Assembly (NCBI GenBank): GCA_049281195.1 | Contig: JBAPRR010000338.1 | Location: 1 to 18,730 of the forward strand | Direction of reading: 5' to 3' | Origin: JBAPRR01 sp049281195 | GTDB lineage: Bacteria; Actinomycetota; Acidimicrobiia; Acidimicrobiales; CAVXTF01 | Length of the DNA: 18,730 nucleotides | In this document: piece after piece, positions 6,606-13,530 of the stretch | Layout: the number at the start of each line of letters is the position of its first letter | Position numbering within the stretch: the stretch's first letter is position 1 | The notes under the pieces: model-generated | The model's input: the letters and a program-made list of their open reading frames with translations, nothing else | Databases searched by the model: none | What the model was told of the DNA's origin: nothing | Made by a program: the position numbers and the translations under genes

Positions 6606-7988
6606 GTGCAAGTGGGGGCCGATGCCCGGCCGGAACAGGACGGCGGCGTCGTGGGCAAGCCCAGGCCGAGCAAACGCGCCTACTTGTGGTGGATAACTGC
6701 GATCGCTTTCGCTGCCCTGGCGGTGCGCGTGGCGTACGTCGCGGCGCGCTGGCACAACGTCGTCGCTACGAGCTTCGACCAGTACTGGTACCAGAACCTG
6801 GCGACGATGATTGTGAAAGGGCGGGGGATTTCGAGCCCTACGGCCTTCGTGAACTACAACGAGACGGTCCCGACGGCGCTGCACGGTCCGTTCACGTCAT
6901 TCCTGCTCGTTCCGTTCGACGTGGTTGGCCTAGGGAGGCTCCACGAGCACCAGCTGTTGATCGCGTTTCTCGGCATGGTGACTGTCGTGTTGCTTGCGCT
7001 GCTCGCAGGGAACCTCGTGAGCAGAGGGGCGGGTCTCGCGACAGGAGTGGTCGGAGCTTTATATCCGGGCCTGTGGGTCTTCGACGCCAAGGTCATGTCC
7101 GAGCCGGTCGAGCAGCTCCTCGTCGCCGTCACTCTGCTCTTCGCCTATGGCTTCCGGCGCAGGCCGACGTTCCCACGCGCCATAGGGATCGGCGTCTCGG
7201 TCGGGCTGTCAGTGCTCACGCGGAGCGAGCTCCTACTCGAGGTCCCGTTGATAGTGATCCCGCTTTGCATTGGAGCGTTCCGGGACAACGACGGCCGACG
7301 GATCCTGAAGATCTCGGGGGTGGCGGTCGCTTCGACGGCGCTGGTTCTCGCACCTTGGATCGCGTACTGCCAAACCGCCTTTCATGATCCGGAAGTGCTC
7401 ACCACCGATCTCGGCGTCGGGCTGATCCAGGACAACAACCCGACGACGTACTACACGAGCCGCATCGGGTTCTGGTACTCGCCGGCAACTAACCCTGAAC
7501 CGGGCGACGAGTCACAGGTCGACCACGCCTACCAGCACGAGGCTCTCAGCTACGCGAGAGCCCATAAGAGTCGAATCCCGGTGGTGGTGCTCGCCCGGGT
7601 CGGCCGGGTCTGGAGTCTGTACAACCCGTTCCAGACGGCCCGTTTCACGGCGGTAGGGGCCAGTTGTCCTCCGCCGGTCGGCTGTATCGTCGACTCGGTC
7701 GAGGATCTGAAAGCGCAACAGGCCTGGATATGGTCGTTCTACTTCCTCATCCCGTTCGCGGTCGTCGGAGCAGTCGTGCTCAGAAGAAGGCGGAGGATCA
7801 TCTATCCGCTCCTGTGCCTCGCGGTGATCGTCACAATTGTCGCCGTAATCGAGGCCGGGGTGCTCAGGTTCCGCGCCCCGTTCGAGGACGCTCTGGTGGT
7901 GATGGCAGGCATCGGCATATACGCGATACTCGAGCGCCTGTTCAGGCCCCGCCGCGGCCGGCACGCGCGCAAGGTGCGCCAGGCATAG
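6606..7988 (+). CDS. GT-C membrane glycosyltransferase (ArnT/PMT-like, GT39/GT83 type)
   Basis: The 460-residue protein has about nine to eleven hydrophobic helices. After the first helix (WWITAIAFAALAVRVAYVAA) comes the first extracytoplasmic loop with SFDQYWYQNLA, where GT-C enzymes carry the acidic catalytic or metal-binding residue; here the candidate is the Asp of SFDQYWY. ALHGPFTSFLL and later LSVLTRSELLLEVPL are also typical of family 39-like membrane transferases, which use a polyprenyl-phosphate sugar donor. A soluble loop (LGVGLIQDNNPTTYYTSRIG and on) sits before the last helices, and the C-terminus is basic (RPRRGRHARK). It probably transfers a sugar to a cell-surface acceptor; donor and acceptor cannot be read. 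It is not clearly in an operon: the next gene starts 110 bases later with its own promoter-like box. Confidence 0.8.
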   Translation: MQVGADARPEQDGGVVGKPRPSKRAYLWWITAIAFAALAVRVAYVAARWHNVVATSFDQYWYQNLATMIVKGRGISSPTAFVNYNETVPTALHGPFTSFLLVPFDVVGLGRLHEHQLLIAFLGMVTVVLLALLAGNLVSRGAGLATGVVGALYPGLWVFDAKVMSEPVEQLLVAVTLLFAYGFRRRPTFPRAIGIGVSVGLSVLTRSELLLEVPLIVIPLCIGAFRDNDGRRILKISGVAVASTALVLAPWIAYCQTAFHDPEVLTTDLGVGLIQDNNPTTYYTSRIGFWYSPATNPEPGDESQVDHAYQHEALSYARAHKSRIPVVVLARVGRVWSLYNPFQTARFTAVGASCPPPVGCIVDSVEDLKAQQAWIWSFYFLIPFAVVGAVVLRRRRRIIYPLLCLAVIVTIVAVIEAGVLRFRAPFEDALVVMAGIGIYAILERLFRPRRGRHARKVRQA

Positions 7989-8086
7989 CTGCCTGCTGTC
8001 GGCCGAGCACTCTTATCCTTCTTCCTTAGCCCGAAACCTGTGCGGATCGTTGGCTCGCAACTCCCGCGGCCCCTACTGGGCATGGC

Positions 8087-8092
8087 TACGAT
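8087..8092 (+). promoter_or_regulatory. candidate leaderless -10 box (TACGAT)
   Basis: TACGAT is followed by exactly six bases and then the ATG at 8099, the same geometry as at 6594-6606. No ribosome site is seen before this ATG. It suggests transcription starts at the short reading frame that leads into the methyltransferase. Confidence 0.4.
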
Positions 8093-8098
8093 CCCGCC

Positions 8099-8182
8099 AT
8101 GGCGTTCACATTTCAGATGACGGTGGACTCGCAGACTCCGCACGAACTTCCCGCTTGGCCGGCCAGGTTCTGGTATCGGTGA
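8099..8182 (+). CDS. 27-residue VOC-like leader ORF, coupled to the methyltransferase
   Basis: The frame reads MAFTFQMTVDSQTPHELPAW then PARFWYR and stops at TGA 8180-8182. Its first 18 or so residues closely resemble the N-terminal strand and helix of glyoxalase/VOC-fold proteins (AFTFQVTVDSxDPHxLAxFW). The stop overlaps the GTG start of the methyltransferase as GTGA, a standard layout for translational coupling. It could be the relic of a truncated VOC gene that now works only as a leader, or a chance carry-over. No further VOC strands follow in any frame because the methyltransferase begins at once. Confidence 0.4.
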   Translation: MAFTFQMTVDSQTPHELPAWPARFWYR

Positions 8183-8940
8183 CCGCTTTGCGTCCGATTG
8201 GTTACTACGAGTACCTCGACTTCAACTCTCCGTTGTCGTCTGACCGAGCTGATTTGCTCGCCGCGGCACTCGTAGTCGGAAGTCCACGTTCGATCCTCGA
8301 TGCAGGTTGCGGATGGGGAGAGCTCCTTCTTCGAACGGTCGCTGCGAGCAATGTAGCGACCGGGCTCGGAGTGGACAGCGATACCGTCGCACTGGATCGC
8401 GGACGCAAAAATGCCGCAAAAAGGCGTCTGTCAGAGAGGGTTCAGTTCCTTGAGGGAGACATCGCCGATCTAGGCGATAGAGCGGATGTGGTCATATGCG
8501 TTGGAGCAGACCACGCCTTCGGAAATCAGGATGAGGCTCTCGAAGCTCTGCGCGATTACGTGAACCCCGGGGGACGTCTTCTGTTCGGCACCGGGTTCTG
8601 GGAACGCGAACCGACGGACGACGAAGCCGCTTCCCTGGATATGACGAGCCGAACACTCAGGGATCTGGACGGCCTGGTAGACAAGACGATCGCGGTGGGT
8701 TTCCGCCCGCTATCGATCCATGTCGCAAACTCAGACGAGTGGTGCGAATTCGAGTCTGGGTACTTGGCTGATTGGGAGACTTGGCTCTTGAGCCACGCAG
8801 CCGACCCGTCGGCAGGCGATATCCGACATAAGGCAGACAAACACCGCAAGGATTGGCTGCAGGGGTACAGGAAAGTCCTCGGATTCGCATACTTGATGCT
8901 TGGGACACCCTCTGTCTCGAGCGTCGAACGGGCGTATTAA
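8179..8940 (+). CDS. class I SAM-dependent methyltransferase
   Basis: The protein is 253 residues from the GTG at 8179. Motif I is ILDAGCGWGE (residues 39-48), the acidic end of beta-2 is GLGVDSD, a third strand is VQFLEGDIADL, and the fourth is DVVICVGADHAFG followed by LRDYVNPGGRLLFGTGFW, the post-motif region. This is a small-molecule-type class I methyltransferase; the substrate is not visible. The open frame extends upstream to a TTG at 8050, but that part (residues SRGPYWAWLRS and on) does not look like the family, and it overlaps the VOC-like leader frame. YEYLDFNSPLSSDRADLLA directly after the GTG is a usual N-terminus for these enzymes. Its TAA overlaps by four bases the original end of the convergent monooxygenase. 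Confidence 0.8.
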   Translation: MTALRPIGYYEYLDFNSPLSSDRADLLAAALVVGSPRSILDAGCGWGELLLRTVAASNVATGLGVDSDTVALDRGRKNAAKRRLSERVQFLEGDIADLGDRADVVICVGADHAFGNQDEALEALRDYVNPGGRLLFGTGFWEREPTDDEAASLDMTSRTLRDLDGLVDKTIAVGFRPLSIHVANSDEWCEFESGYLADWETWLLSHAADPSAGDIRHKADKHRKDWLQGYRKVLGFAYLMLGTPSVSSVERAY

Positions 8941-9194
8941 AGACAGCCCTGGCCAGTGCCGTGATCGTGCATGCCTGCTGGAGTAAACCTGGACAATGGA
9001 AGCTTCTTGCGAAAGGCACTCACACTGGCGTAATGAGCGACGAGATTCCTGTTGAGCCATGCCGGGATGTGAGCGGTTCCGGCGTTTCTGAGTGCGGAAA
9101 CAATCGATGACTCGGCCGTGGCGAGGTGGTTCAAGCGCCGTGAGCCTTTCACCATTGATCGGACACGTCGTAGACGAGCGTCCTCGTAGTTGGC
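8937..9194 (-). pseudogene. detached C-terminus of the FAD monooxygenase
   Basis: This stretch is in the same frame as the monooxygenase and directly follows its TGA. It reads ANYEDARLRRVRSMVKGSRR, then LNHLATAESSIVSALRNAG and IPAWLNRNLV. Families of FAD aromatic-type hydroxylases normally continue after the GDAAHP motif with just such a block (YEDxRRPR, xVxxSRRxxR, ending in a hydrophobic helix). About 85 residues are cut off. No start or ribosome site is positioned to express it alone, so it is a relic unless the stop is read through. Confidence 0.75.
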
Positions 9195-10160
9195 TCAGGC
9201 CACGATGGGGTCTGATCGCTGCGAAAGACAGGCCGCGATTACCACGCCGTCTTCGATTCCTTGACAGGCACCTTGTCCAAGGTCCGGCGTCATGGGATGT
9301 GCTGCATCACCAAGCAGGGCCACCCGTCCAGCCGTGAGCGTCTTCGGTATCGCGTCGTATACGTCAGCGATAACCAGCTCGTCGCTCCGAGTCGCCTCGA
9401 TCAAGTCGGGAATTGGATGGTGCCAGCCTTCGAACGATTCGAGCAAGAATTGCTTGCGGTTGGTGAGTGCTTCGTTCGCTCCTTGGGGCATGCCTACATC
9501 TGCTGCCCAGTAAGTCCGGTCTCCCCACATGGGACTTGAGATGAACTGCATCCCTCGGCCAACCGTCAAGCACGCTTCGGTCACAAAATTGTCGGAACCA
9601 TCTACCACTGCCCGAAAGCTTGTGCGCCCAGTGTACGCGGGCTCAGGGTTCCTCGTTAGCCTTCGACCGACCGAGCGTATGCCGTCACACGCCAACACAA
9701 CTTCGGCTTGGAGTTCGTCACCGTCAGATAGCAATACGAAAGCCTTGTCGCCGTCCGTCCCGACGCTTGTCGCGGTCGCATCAAGCCTTATGGGGACATC
9801 AGCGGCTGCATCAAGCAACATCCGCTGAAGGTCGCCACGGTGAACTGACAGGGTCGGGGTGCGGAGATGTTTATTCAGAAGGCTCTGGTCGAGCTTGGTG
9901 ATCTTGCGACCCGACCACTCCCGAATAGTGCCGTCAGGCTCCTTGTAGCCGATGTCGGCCACTGCTTTCGACAATCCGATACATCCCAACGCTGCTTGGG
10001 CGTTAGGCCAGATCGTCAAGGCGCCGCCGGATGCAGTCAGCGCCGTCGCCCGCTCGATGATTTGCGTACTGATTCGTGCACGATCCAGGGCGATTGCCGC
10101 AGTCAAGCCTGCGATTCCCCCTCCGACGACGAGAACCTCTGCATCCTGACGCTTGGCCAC
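9195..10160 (-). CDS. FAD-dependent monooxygenase (aromatic hydroxylase type), prematurely stopped
   Basis: The 321-residue frame opens with a Rossmann FAD motif, EVLVVGGGIAGLTAAIALDR, and an acidic end of beta-2 (IIERA). It has a middle VLACDGIRSVGRRL, equivalent to the second FAD/NADH motif (DG), and near the end GRVALLGDAAHPMTPDLGQG, the FAD ribityl-binding motif. These are the three signatures of group A flavin hydroxylases, which use NAD(P)H and O2 to hydroxylate a substrate; the substrate is unknown. The start is the GTG at 10160, set by AAGGAGGG at 10176-10169, 8 bases away. An in-frame TGA at 9197-9195 ends it after SDPIVA, although homologous sequence continues to 8937. The full design would be about 407 residues, normal for the family. 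Activity without the last 85 residues is doubtful. Confidence 0.8.
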   Translation of the reverse strand: MAKRQDAEVLVVGGGIAGLTAAIALDRARISTQIIERATALTASGGALTIWPNAQAALGCIGLSKAVADIGYKEPDGTIREWSGRKITKLDQSLLNKHLRTPTLSVHRGDLQRMLLDAAADVPIRLDATATSVGTDGDKAFVLLSDGDELQAEVVLACDGIRSVGRRLTRNPEPAYTGRTSFRAVVDGSDNFVTEACLTVGRGMQFISSPMWGDRTYWAADVGMPQGANEALTNRKQFLLESFEGWHHPIPDLIEATRSDELVIADVYDAIPKTLTAGRVALLGDAAHPMTPDLGQGACQGIEDGVVIAACLSQRSDPIVA

Positions 10161-10168
10161 GCAATACT

Positions 10169-10176
10169 CCCTCCTT
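10169..10176 (-). promoter_or_regulatory. strong ribosome binding site for the monooxygenase
   Basis: AAGGAGGG on the minus strand lies 8 bases before the GTG at 10160-10158. It is the best Shine-Dalgarno match in the window and fixes this GTG as the start. Confidence 0.75.
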
Positions 10177-10223
10177 CTGGAGTAAACGACTGTTAGCGCT
10201 GATTATTAGCCCGACGACAGTGT

Positions 10224-10241
10224 GGCACCTTCGACGGTGCC
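10224..10241. terminator. stem-loop between monooxygenase and membrane protein
   Basis: GGCACC (10224-10229) and GGTGCC (10236-10241) form a perfect six-base stem around TTCGAC. It lies 64 bases upstream of the monooxygenase start and 180 bases beyond the end of the membrane protein, both on the minus strand. No T-run follows, so a terminator function is only possible; an operator is an alternative. The rest of 10161-10420 shows no gene. Confidence 0.3.
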
Positions 10242-10420
10242 TTCGACCGATCTGGGAGGGCATTCTCGCATTCTGGAGAGTTCAGGAACGGAAGTGCACG
10301 ATGGTCATAGTCCTACACCCGACCTGCTCCGAGGCAGGAGTAGCTTCACAGTTTCAAAAAATATCGACCGTTCAGGGTGCGCGCGGTCGATGGCGATGGC
10401 CCGTCTGCTCTGTCGTAGAC

Positions 10421-12175
10421 CTAGCCCGCGTTTGGGTCATACCCTTGCAGCGAAACCGAGACAGGGTGGGACCAGGTGAGGACGGTGAAGGTTCCGATTT
10501 GATATGTGTGATCCGGTTCGCCGAAGGTCGAAGTTGCTGTTCCCAGTTCGACACCCACCGGAATGGCCAAATTGTAAACAAGGAATTGGAACGACTTGGC
10601 TTCATACCAATCTGAGCTTGATTGCCGATCGTACCGAACGAGCTTCCCAGCAGGGTTACTGATGACCGGTCTGACCGTTACGTTCCCATTGGACACCACC
10701 GTGACGATCGAAGCGCTCCAATAATCACCAATGCCCTGGTCCAAGTGGTGGGCCTCGAGAAAGTTAACAAGCGGAGTCTCAGGCCATGCCACGTCGGGAC
10801 TCGCGAGCATCGACTCTATGTTGATGCAAAAGACGCCGATGACGGCTAAACCGACCGCTGTAACCGGCAAAAGAGACCAGGTCGATTTTGCCGAAGACAA
10901 AAGCCAAGCGAGCTGTCGTGCGCCAAGAATTACGCCGAACACGACTGCGGAAGTGAGGTATCGGTCATAGTTGAAGTCGTTCGCAGAGGCGAGAACCACG
11001 AACGTAACCATTCCGCCCACGCACCCAAAGAGAAGAAGATCGTCCACCAGCCAGCCCATTGCTTTGAGGTTGGCCGGGTCCCGTTGTCGGTGCTCTGACT
11101 TTGCGTTGCCCGTCACCCCACCGACTATCAGTCGGAGCAACCCCACCCCCACGAGCGCCACTACGAGGACCAGAAGAACGACATGCAGCTGCTCGGAGAT
11201 CTTCAGTGCGCCCTGCAGCCCACTTCGCTGTCCCAGCAACTGCTTGATGCCTGACACTAGGTTGCTGAAATTCTCACGAATCTGAGCGCCTTTGGCCCGG
11301 CCCTGTACCTTGCCGATCGAATAGGTTCCGATGAGTTCCGCTATCCCGCGTACGAAGCCAGCCACAAGCAGGCTTGTCACCGATGCAGCGACCAGTGGGA
11401 GACCAGCGCGCAAGCTCCTCGCTCGCATCATCCTGACAATGCCCGCCAATAAGACCGGAACTACTCCGAGCGCGAACATTTGGAGGTCGCCGAGCAGTCC
11501 AGCGGCGAGAAAGATCACACCAATGGCCCAACTGGGCCCGATCGTCCTCCTCCTCTCTCTAGATAACGCAAAGAAAGCGATCAGACACCAAAGTGTCGTG
11601 CCTACATGCGAAACGGAGCTAAGGAAGAAGTAGCAGAGATAGAACGTCGGCAGACCGAGCAGAGCGATGACGGTCGCGGCAGCCGCGATTTGCGGTGCCT
11701 TCTTGTACCCATCGCACGCAATTCGAATTCCGAGTACGACGACACAGGAGGCGATGATCGCAGGGACCAGGCGCAGGAGATCGGCGCGAACGCCGTCAAG
11801 GAATACGAAGATCGTGTTGAAAACAGCGTCGATGCTCCAAAACGAGTCGAGGGACAGCGCCCAGTGCGCCAGGGTCAGATGTCCGGAGGCCATCGACTGC
11901 CCCTCAAGTACGACGGTGGCCCCGTCGGAGTTGGGGGTCGTTGTCCGGTCGGACAACTGGTAAAGGAGAAGGGAGAATCCTCCGACCCCCACCCCGGCGA
12001 GCCCCAGCCCCAGGCCTGCTACGGCCCAGCTTCGGTGTGAGAACCGGTGTGCGAATCTCCACCGATGTGTTGGTTGAGGTTCAACCTCGTTTCCAGGCTC
12101 GTCTGGTCTGAGAGGTCGATTTTCGAAATCTTCGTCTTTCGGTGAGTTGTTGTTAAGAGACCTGATCGGGCCCAT
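10421..12175 (-). CDS. large multi-pass membrane protein, probably a GT-C glycosyltransferase
   Basis: The 584-residue protein has a polar N-terminal tail of about 50 residues, then a first helix (WAVAGLGLGLAGVGVGGFSLLLYQL), an extracytoplasmic loop with GQSMASGHLTLAHWALSLDS, and about ten more hydrophobic helices. Basic cytoplasmic loops appear between them (SRERRRTIGPSWA; NAKSEHRQRDPANLK). The last 130 residues form an outer domain with GIGDYWSASIVTVVSNGNVT and VRYDRQSSSDWYEA. The helix count and the GIGDYWSAS-x(8)-NG block resemble uncharacterised GT39-like membrane proteins. No catalytic DD or DE pair can be pointed to with certainty in the first loop, so enzyme function is a guess. The ATG at 12175 lacks a good ribosome site; later starts are possible but would cut into the polar tail only. 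Confidence 0.6.
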   Translation of the reverse strand: MGPIRSLNNNSPKDEDFENRPLRPDEPGNEVEPQPTHRWRFAHRFSHRSWAVAGLGLGLAGVGVGGFSLLLYQLSDRTTTPNSDGATVVLEGQSMASGHLTLAHWALSLDSFWSIDAVFNTIFVFLDGVRADLLRLVPAIIASCVVVLGIRIACDGYKKAPQIAAAATVIALLGLPTFYLCYFFLSSVSHVGTTLWCLIAFFALSRERRRTIGPSWAIGVIFLAAGLLGDLQMFALGVVPVLLAGIVRMMRARSLRAGLPLVAASVTSLLVAGFVRGIAELIGTYSIGKVQGRAKGAQIRENFSNLVSGIKQLLGQRSGLQGALKISEQLHVVLLVLVVALVGVGLLRLIVGGVTGNAKSEHRQRDPANLKAMGWLVDDLLLFGCVGGMVTFVVLASANDFNYDRYLTSAVVFGVILGARQLAWLLSSAKSTWSLLPVTAVGLAVIGVFCINIESMLASPDVAWPETPLVNFLEAHHLDQGIGDYWSASIVTVVSNGNVTVRPVISNPAGKLVRYDRQSSSDWYEAKSFQFLVYNLAIPVGVELGTATSTFGEPDHTYQIGTFTVLTWSHPVSVSLQGYDPNAG

Positions 12176-12617
12176 CAGGACACCAAGCCGAAGCTGGTGA
12201 AGGACCTGTCAAGAACGGAGCACGAGATGGTCTGGGCCGACGGGCTCAGGGCCTCTCCGAGGTGACGTCGCGACGGGTGGACGGTGAGATTCGTGAACAC
12301 CCGGACGTTGACCAATGCTGTTGAGGTCGAAGCCCGTCGTGCGAAGAGACCCATGTCGAAACAGAAGGATTCCTGGTCTTATGAAGAAACTCAGCGAATC
12401 CTGAGGAAATCTTGATCGACGTTGGCAGGAGCGAGCGTCGACGTCGCAAAGGGATACGTGGAGTGTCGAAATGCATTGGTCACAGAGGCATTAATACCTC
12501 ACATCCTGTGTAACTTCTGTGTTGCTCCTGCAGCCGCAGGTGCAACGCCCCCTCGACGGTAGAACGATGCTCCCCGCAAGGGAAGGTGAAGAACGTCGTG
12601 AGCCGCTGCGGATTCGG
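12176..12617. other. gene-poor stretch with faint coding remnants on the plus strand
   Basis: No intact gene is seen. Two short plus-strand pieces in adjacent frames look coding-like: DTKPKLVKDLSRTEHEMVWA then DGL at about 12179-12250, and GLSEVTSRRVDGEIREHPDV at about 12247-12310. They would join by a frameshift near 12250. A third open piece follows (SWSYEETQRILRK, ending at the TGA near 12415). I do not recognise the family. They may be the decayed end of one gene, or chance. Bases 12480-12617 hold nothing I can name. Confidence 0.3.
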
Positions 12618-12825
12618 TTAGGGATAGAAGACGCCCTCGTTCGAGGACACGGCGTGGTTGACCGACCAGTGCGGTCCTGATGTGATCATGATGTCAACCG
12701 AGACTCTTGCATCCGTCGAAGGAATCCGACGTGCTCGCCGAACTGCAGAGCGTCGAATAACGAACTGGTCGTCAGAGCGTGTGGACCCGGGACTGTGGAC
12801 AAGAGCGACCCAGGTGTCGCCAATC
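12618..12825 (-). pseudogene. YCII-related protein remnant, frameshifted
   Basis: On the minus strand GDTWVALVHSPGSTRSDDQF (from 12821) is followed, in another frame, by FDALQFGEHVGFLRRMQES at about 12755-12700 and then, back in the first frame, by IMITSGPHWS. The order WVALVHxPG, F-x-EHVxFLRRM, then a GP turn is that of YCII-like small ferredoxin-fold proteins. No single frame carries it, so it is broken. It follows the SRPBCC remnant by a few bases; in intact relatives such small genes often sit beside ArsR/SRPBCC pairs. Confidence 0.45.
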
Positions 12826-13032
12826 TCAGTGCCACGGTCTTGCACTCGCCAAGACGCGGTAGCTATCGAGGACCGGGACCCAGCCATGGTCGTATTCGTC
12901 GCGTGCCAATGCCGGATCGTCGAACACCTCCCATCCTGAATGCTCGAGCGTGACGAGGGTCCGGTCTTCTGTAGCGGAAAAGGAGATTCCTACGTGGCTG
13001 GATCGATCAGGAGATCTGCCTGGGTGCCACGT
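12826..13032 (-). pseudogene. C-terminal half of an SRPBCC (AHSA1-type) protein, N-terminus deleted
   Basis: Directly after the ArsR stop and in the same frame, the minus strand reads TWHPGRSPDRSSHVGISFSA, then TEDRTLVTLEHSGWEVF and ARDEYDHGWVPVLDSY. This is the second half of the AHSA1-type SRPBCC lipid- or ligand-binding fold, with the typical TLVTLEHxGWE strand and the last helix DEYxxGWxxVLxxY. About the first 80 residues of the family are missing. It ends at TGA 12828-12826. No start codon of its own with a ribosome site is seen. The deletion seam coincides with the ArsR stop codon, which points to a single event removing the 5' half of the second gene of an arsR-SRPBCC operon. Confidence 0.7.
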
Positions 13033-13356
13033 TCACTTCCGCTCCTTTGTCAGTGCCTGTACTTCCGTCGCAAACGATGCAAGAACCACGTCCCAGGTAC
13101 GGACGATCCATTGCTGTGCAGCAGCCATCCCATCGGGGGCGAGCGCGTAGAGGTTGCGCGTCCCGACACTCCGGTGTTCGATCAAGCCGGCATTCGTGAG
13201 CACCCGAAGGTGCTTGCTGACGGCCGGGCGACCGACCGGTAGGCGGCTCGCAAGTTGGCCTACCGGCGTAGGCCCATCATGGAGAAGATCGAGGATTCGA
13301 CGGCGCACCGGTTCTCCGAGTGCCTCGAAAATCGCATCTGCCTGTTGGTTGCTCAT
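13033..13356 (-). CDS. ArsR-family winged-helix transcriptional regulator
   Basis: This 107-residue protein has the ArsR wHTH layout: ALGEPVRRRILDLLHDGPTP, then VGQLASRLPVGRPAVSKHLR with the recognition helix, VLTNAGLIEHRSVGTRNLYA as the wing, and a C-terminal helix (AAAQQWIVRTWDVVLASFA). It lacks the CxC metal site of arsenic sensors, as is usual for the subgroup paired with SRPBCC genes. Length is normal for that subgroup. It probably represses its own promoter, whose operator sequences overlap the -10 box. Its usual partner is reduced to a fragment just downstream, so the regulator may now control only itself or distant genes. Confidence 0.85.
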   Translation of the reverse strand: MSNQQADAIFEALGEPVRRRILDLLHDGPTPVGQLASRLPVGRPAVSKHLRVLTNAGLIEHRSVGTRNLYALAPDGMAAAQQWIVRTWDVVLASFATEVQALTKERK

Positions 13357-13358
13357 GG

Positions 13359-13397
13359 GTAACGGTTACTGTAGAGCAACCATTAGACGGGAGTCAA
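13359..13397 (-). promoter_or_regulatory. arsR promoter with two overlapping operator palindromes
   Basis: On the minus strand TTGACT (13397-13392) is separated by 18 bases from TACAGT (13373-13368), 11 bases before the ATG. The near-palindrome GGTTGCT-ctac-AGTAACC (13381-13364, one mismatch) covers the -10 box. A second perfect one, GTAAC-c-GTTAC (13369-13359), lies between the -10 box and the start. Such placement is what an autorepressing ArsR protein needs; binding itself is inferred. Confidence 0.6.
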
Positions 13398-13530
13398 GCA
13401 TGGCTGGCTCCGTCGGTCATTCACTCTGAGTTCGAAGTTGGGTAGCCGAGAAGGTGATCGCTCGATCCGAATGGTCGCCCAGACCAAGTAAGCGCCACCT
13501 GGGAATTCTGGTTCGACCCCTCACACTGGT

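Noticed and set aside
8050..8178. TTG-started N-terminal extension of the methyltransferase
   Set aside because: The extra 43 residues do not look like the family and overlap the VOC-like leader frame. The GTG at 8179 with GTGA coupling fits better.
11606..12040. 144-residue plus-strand open frame
   Set aside because: Antisense to the large membrane protein; highly charged and without recognisable motifs.
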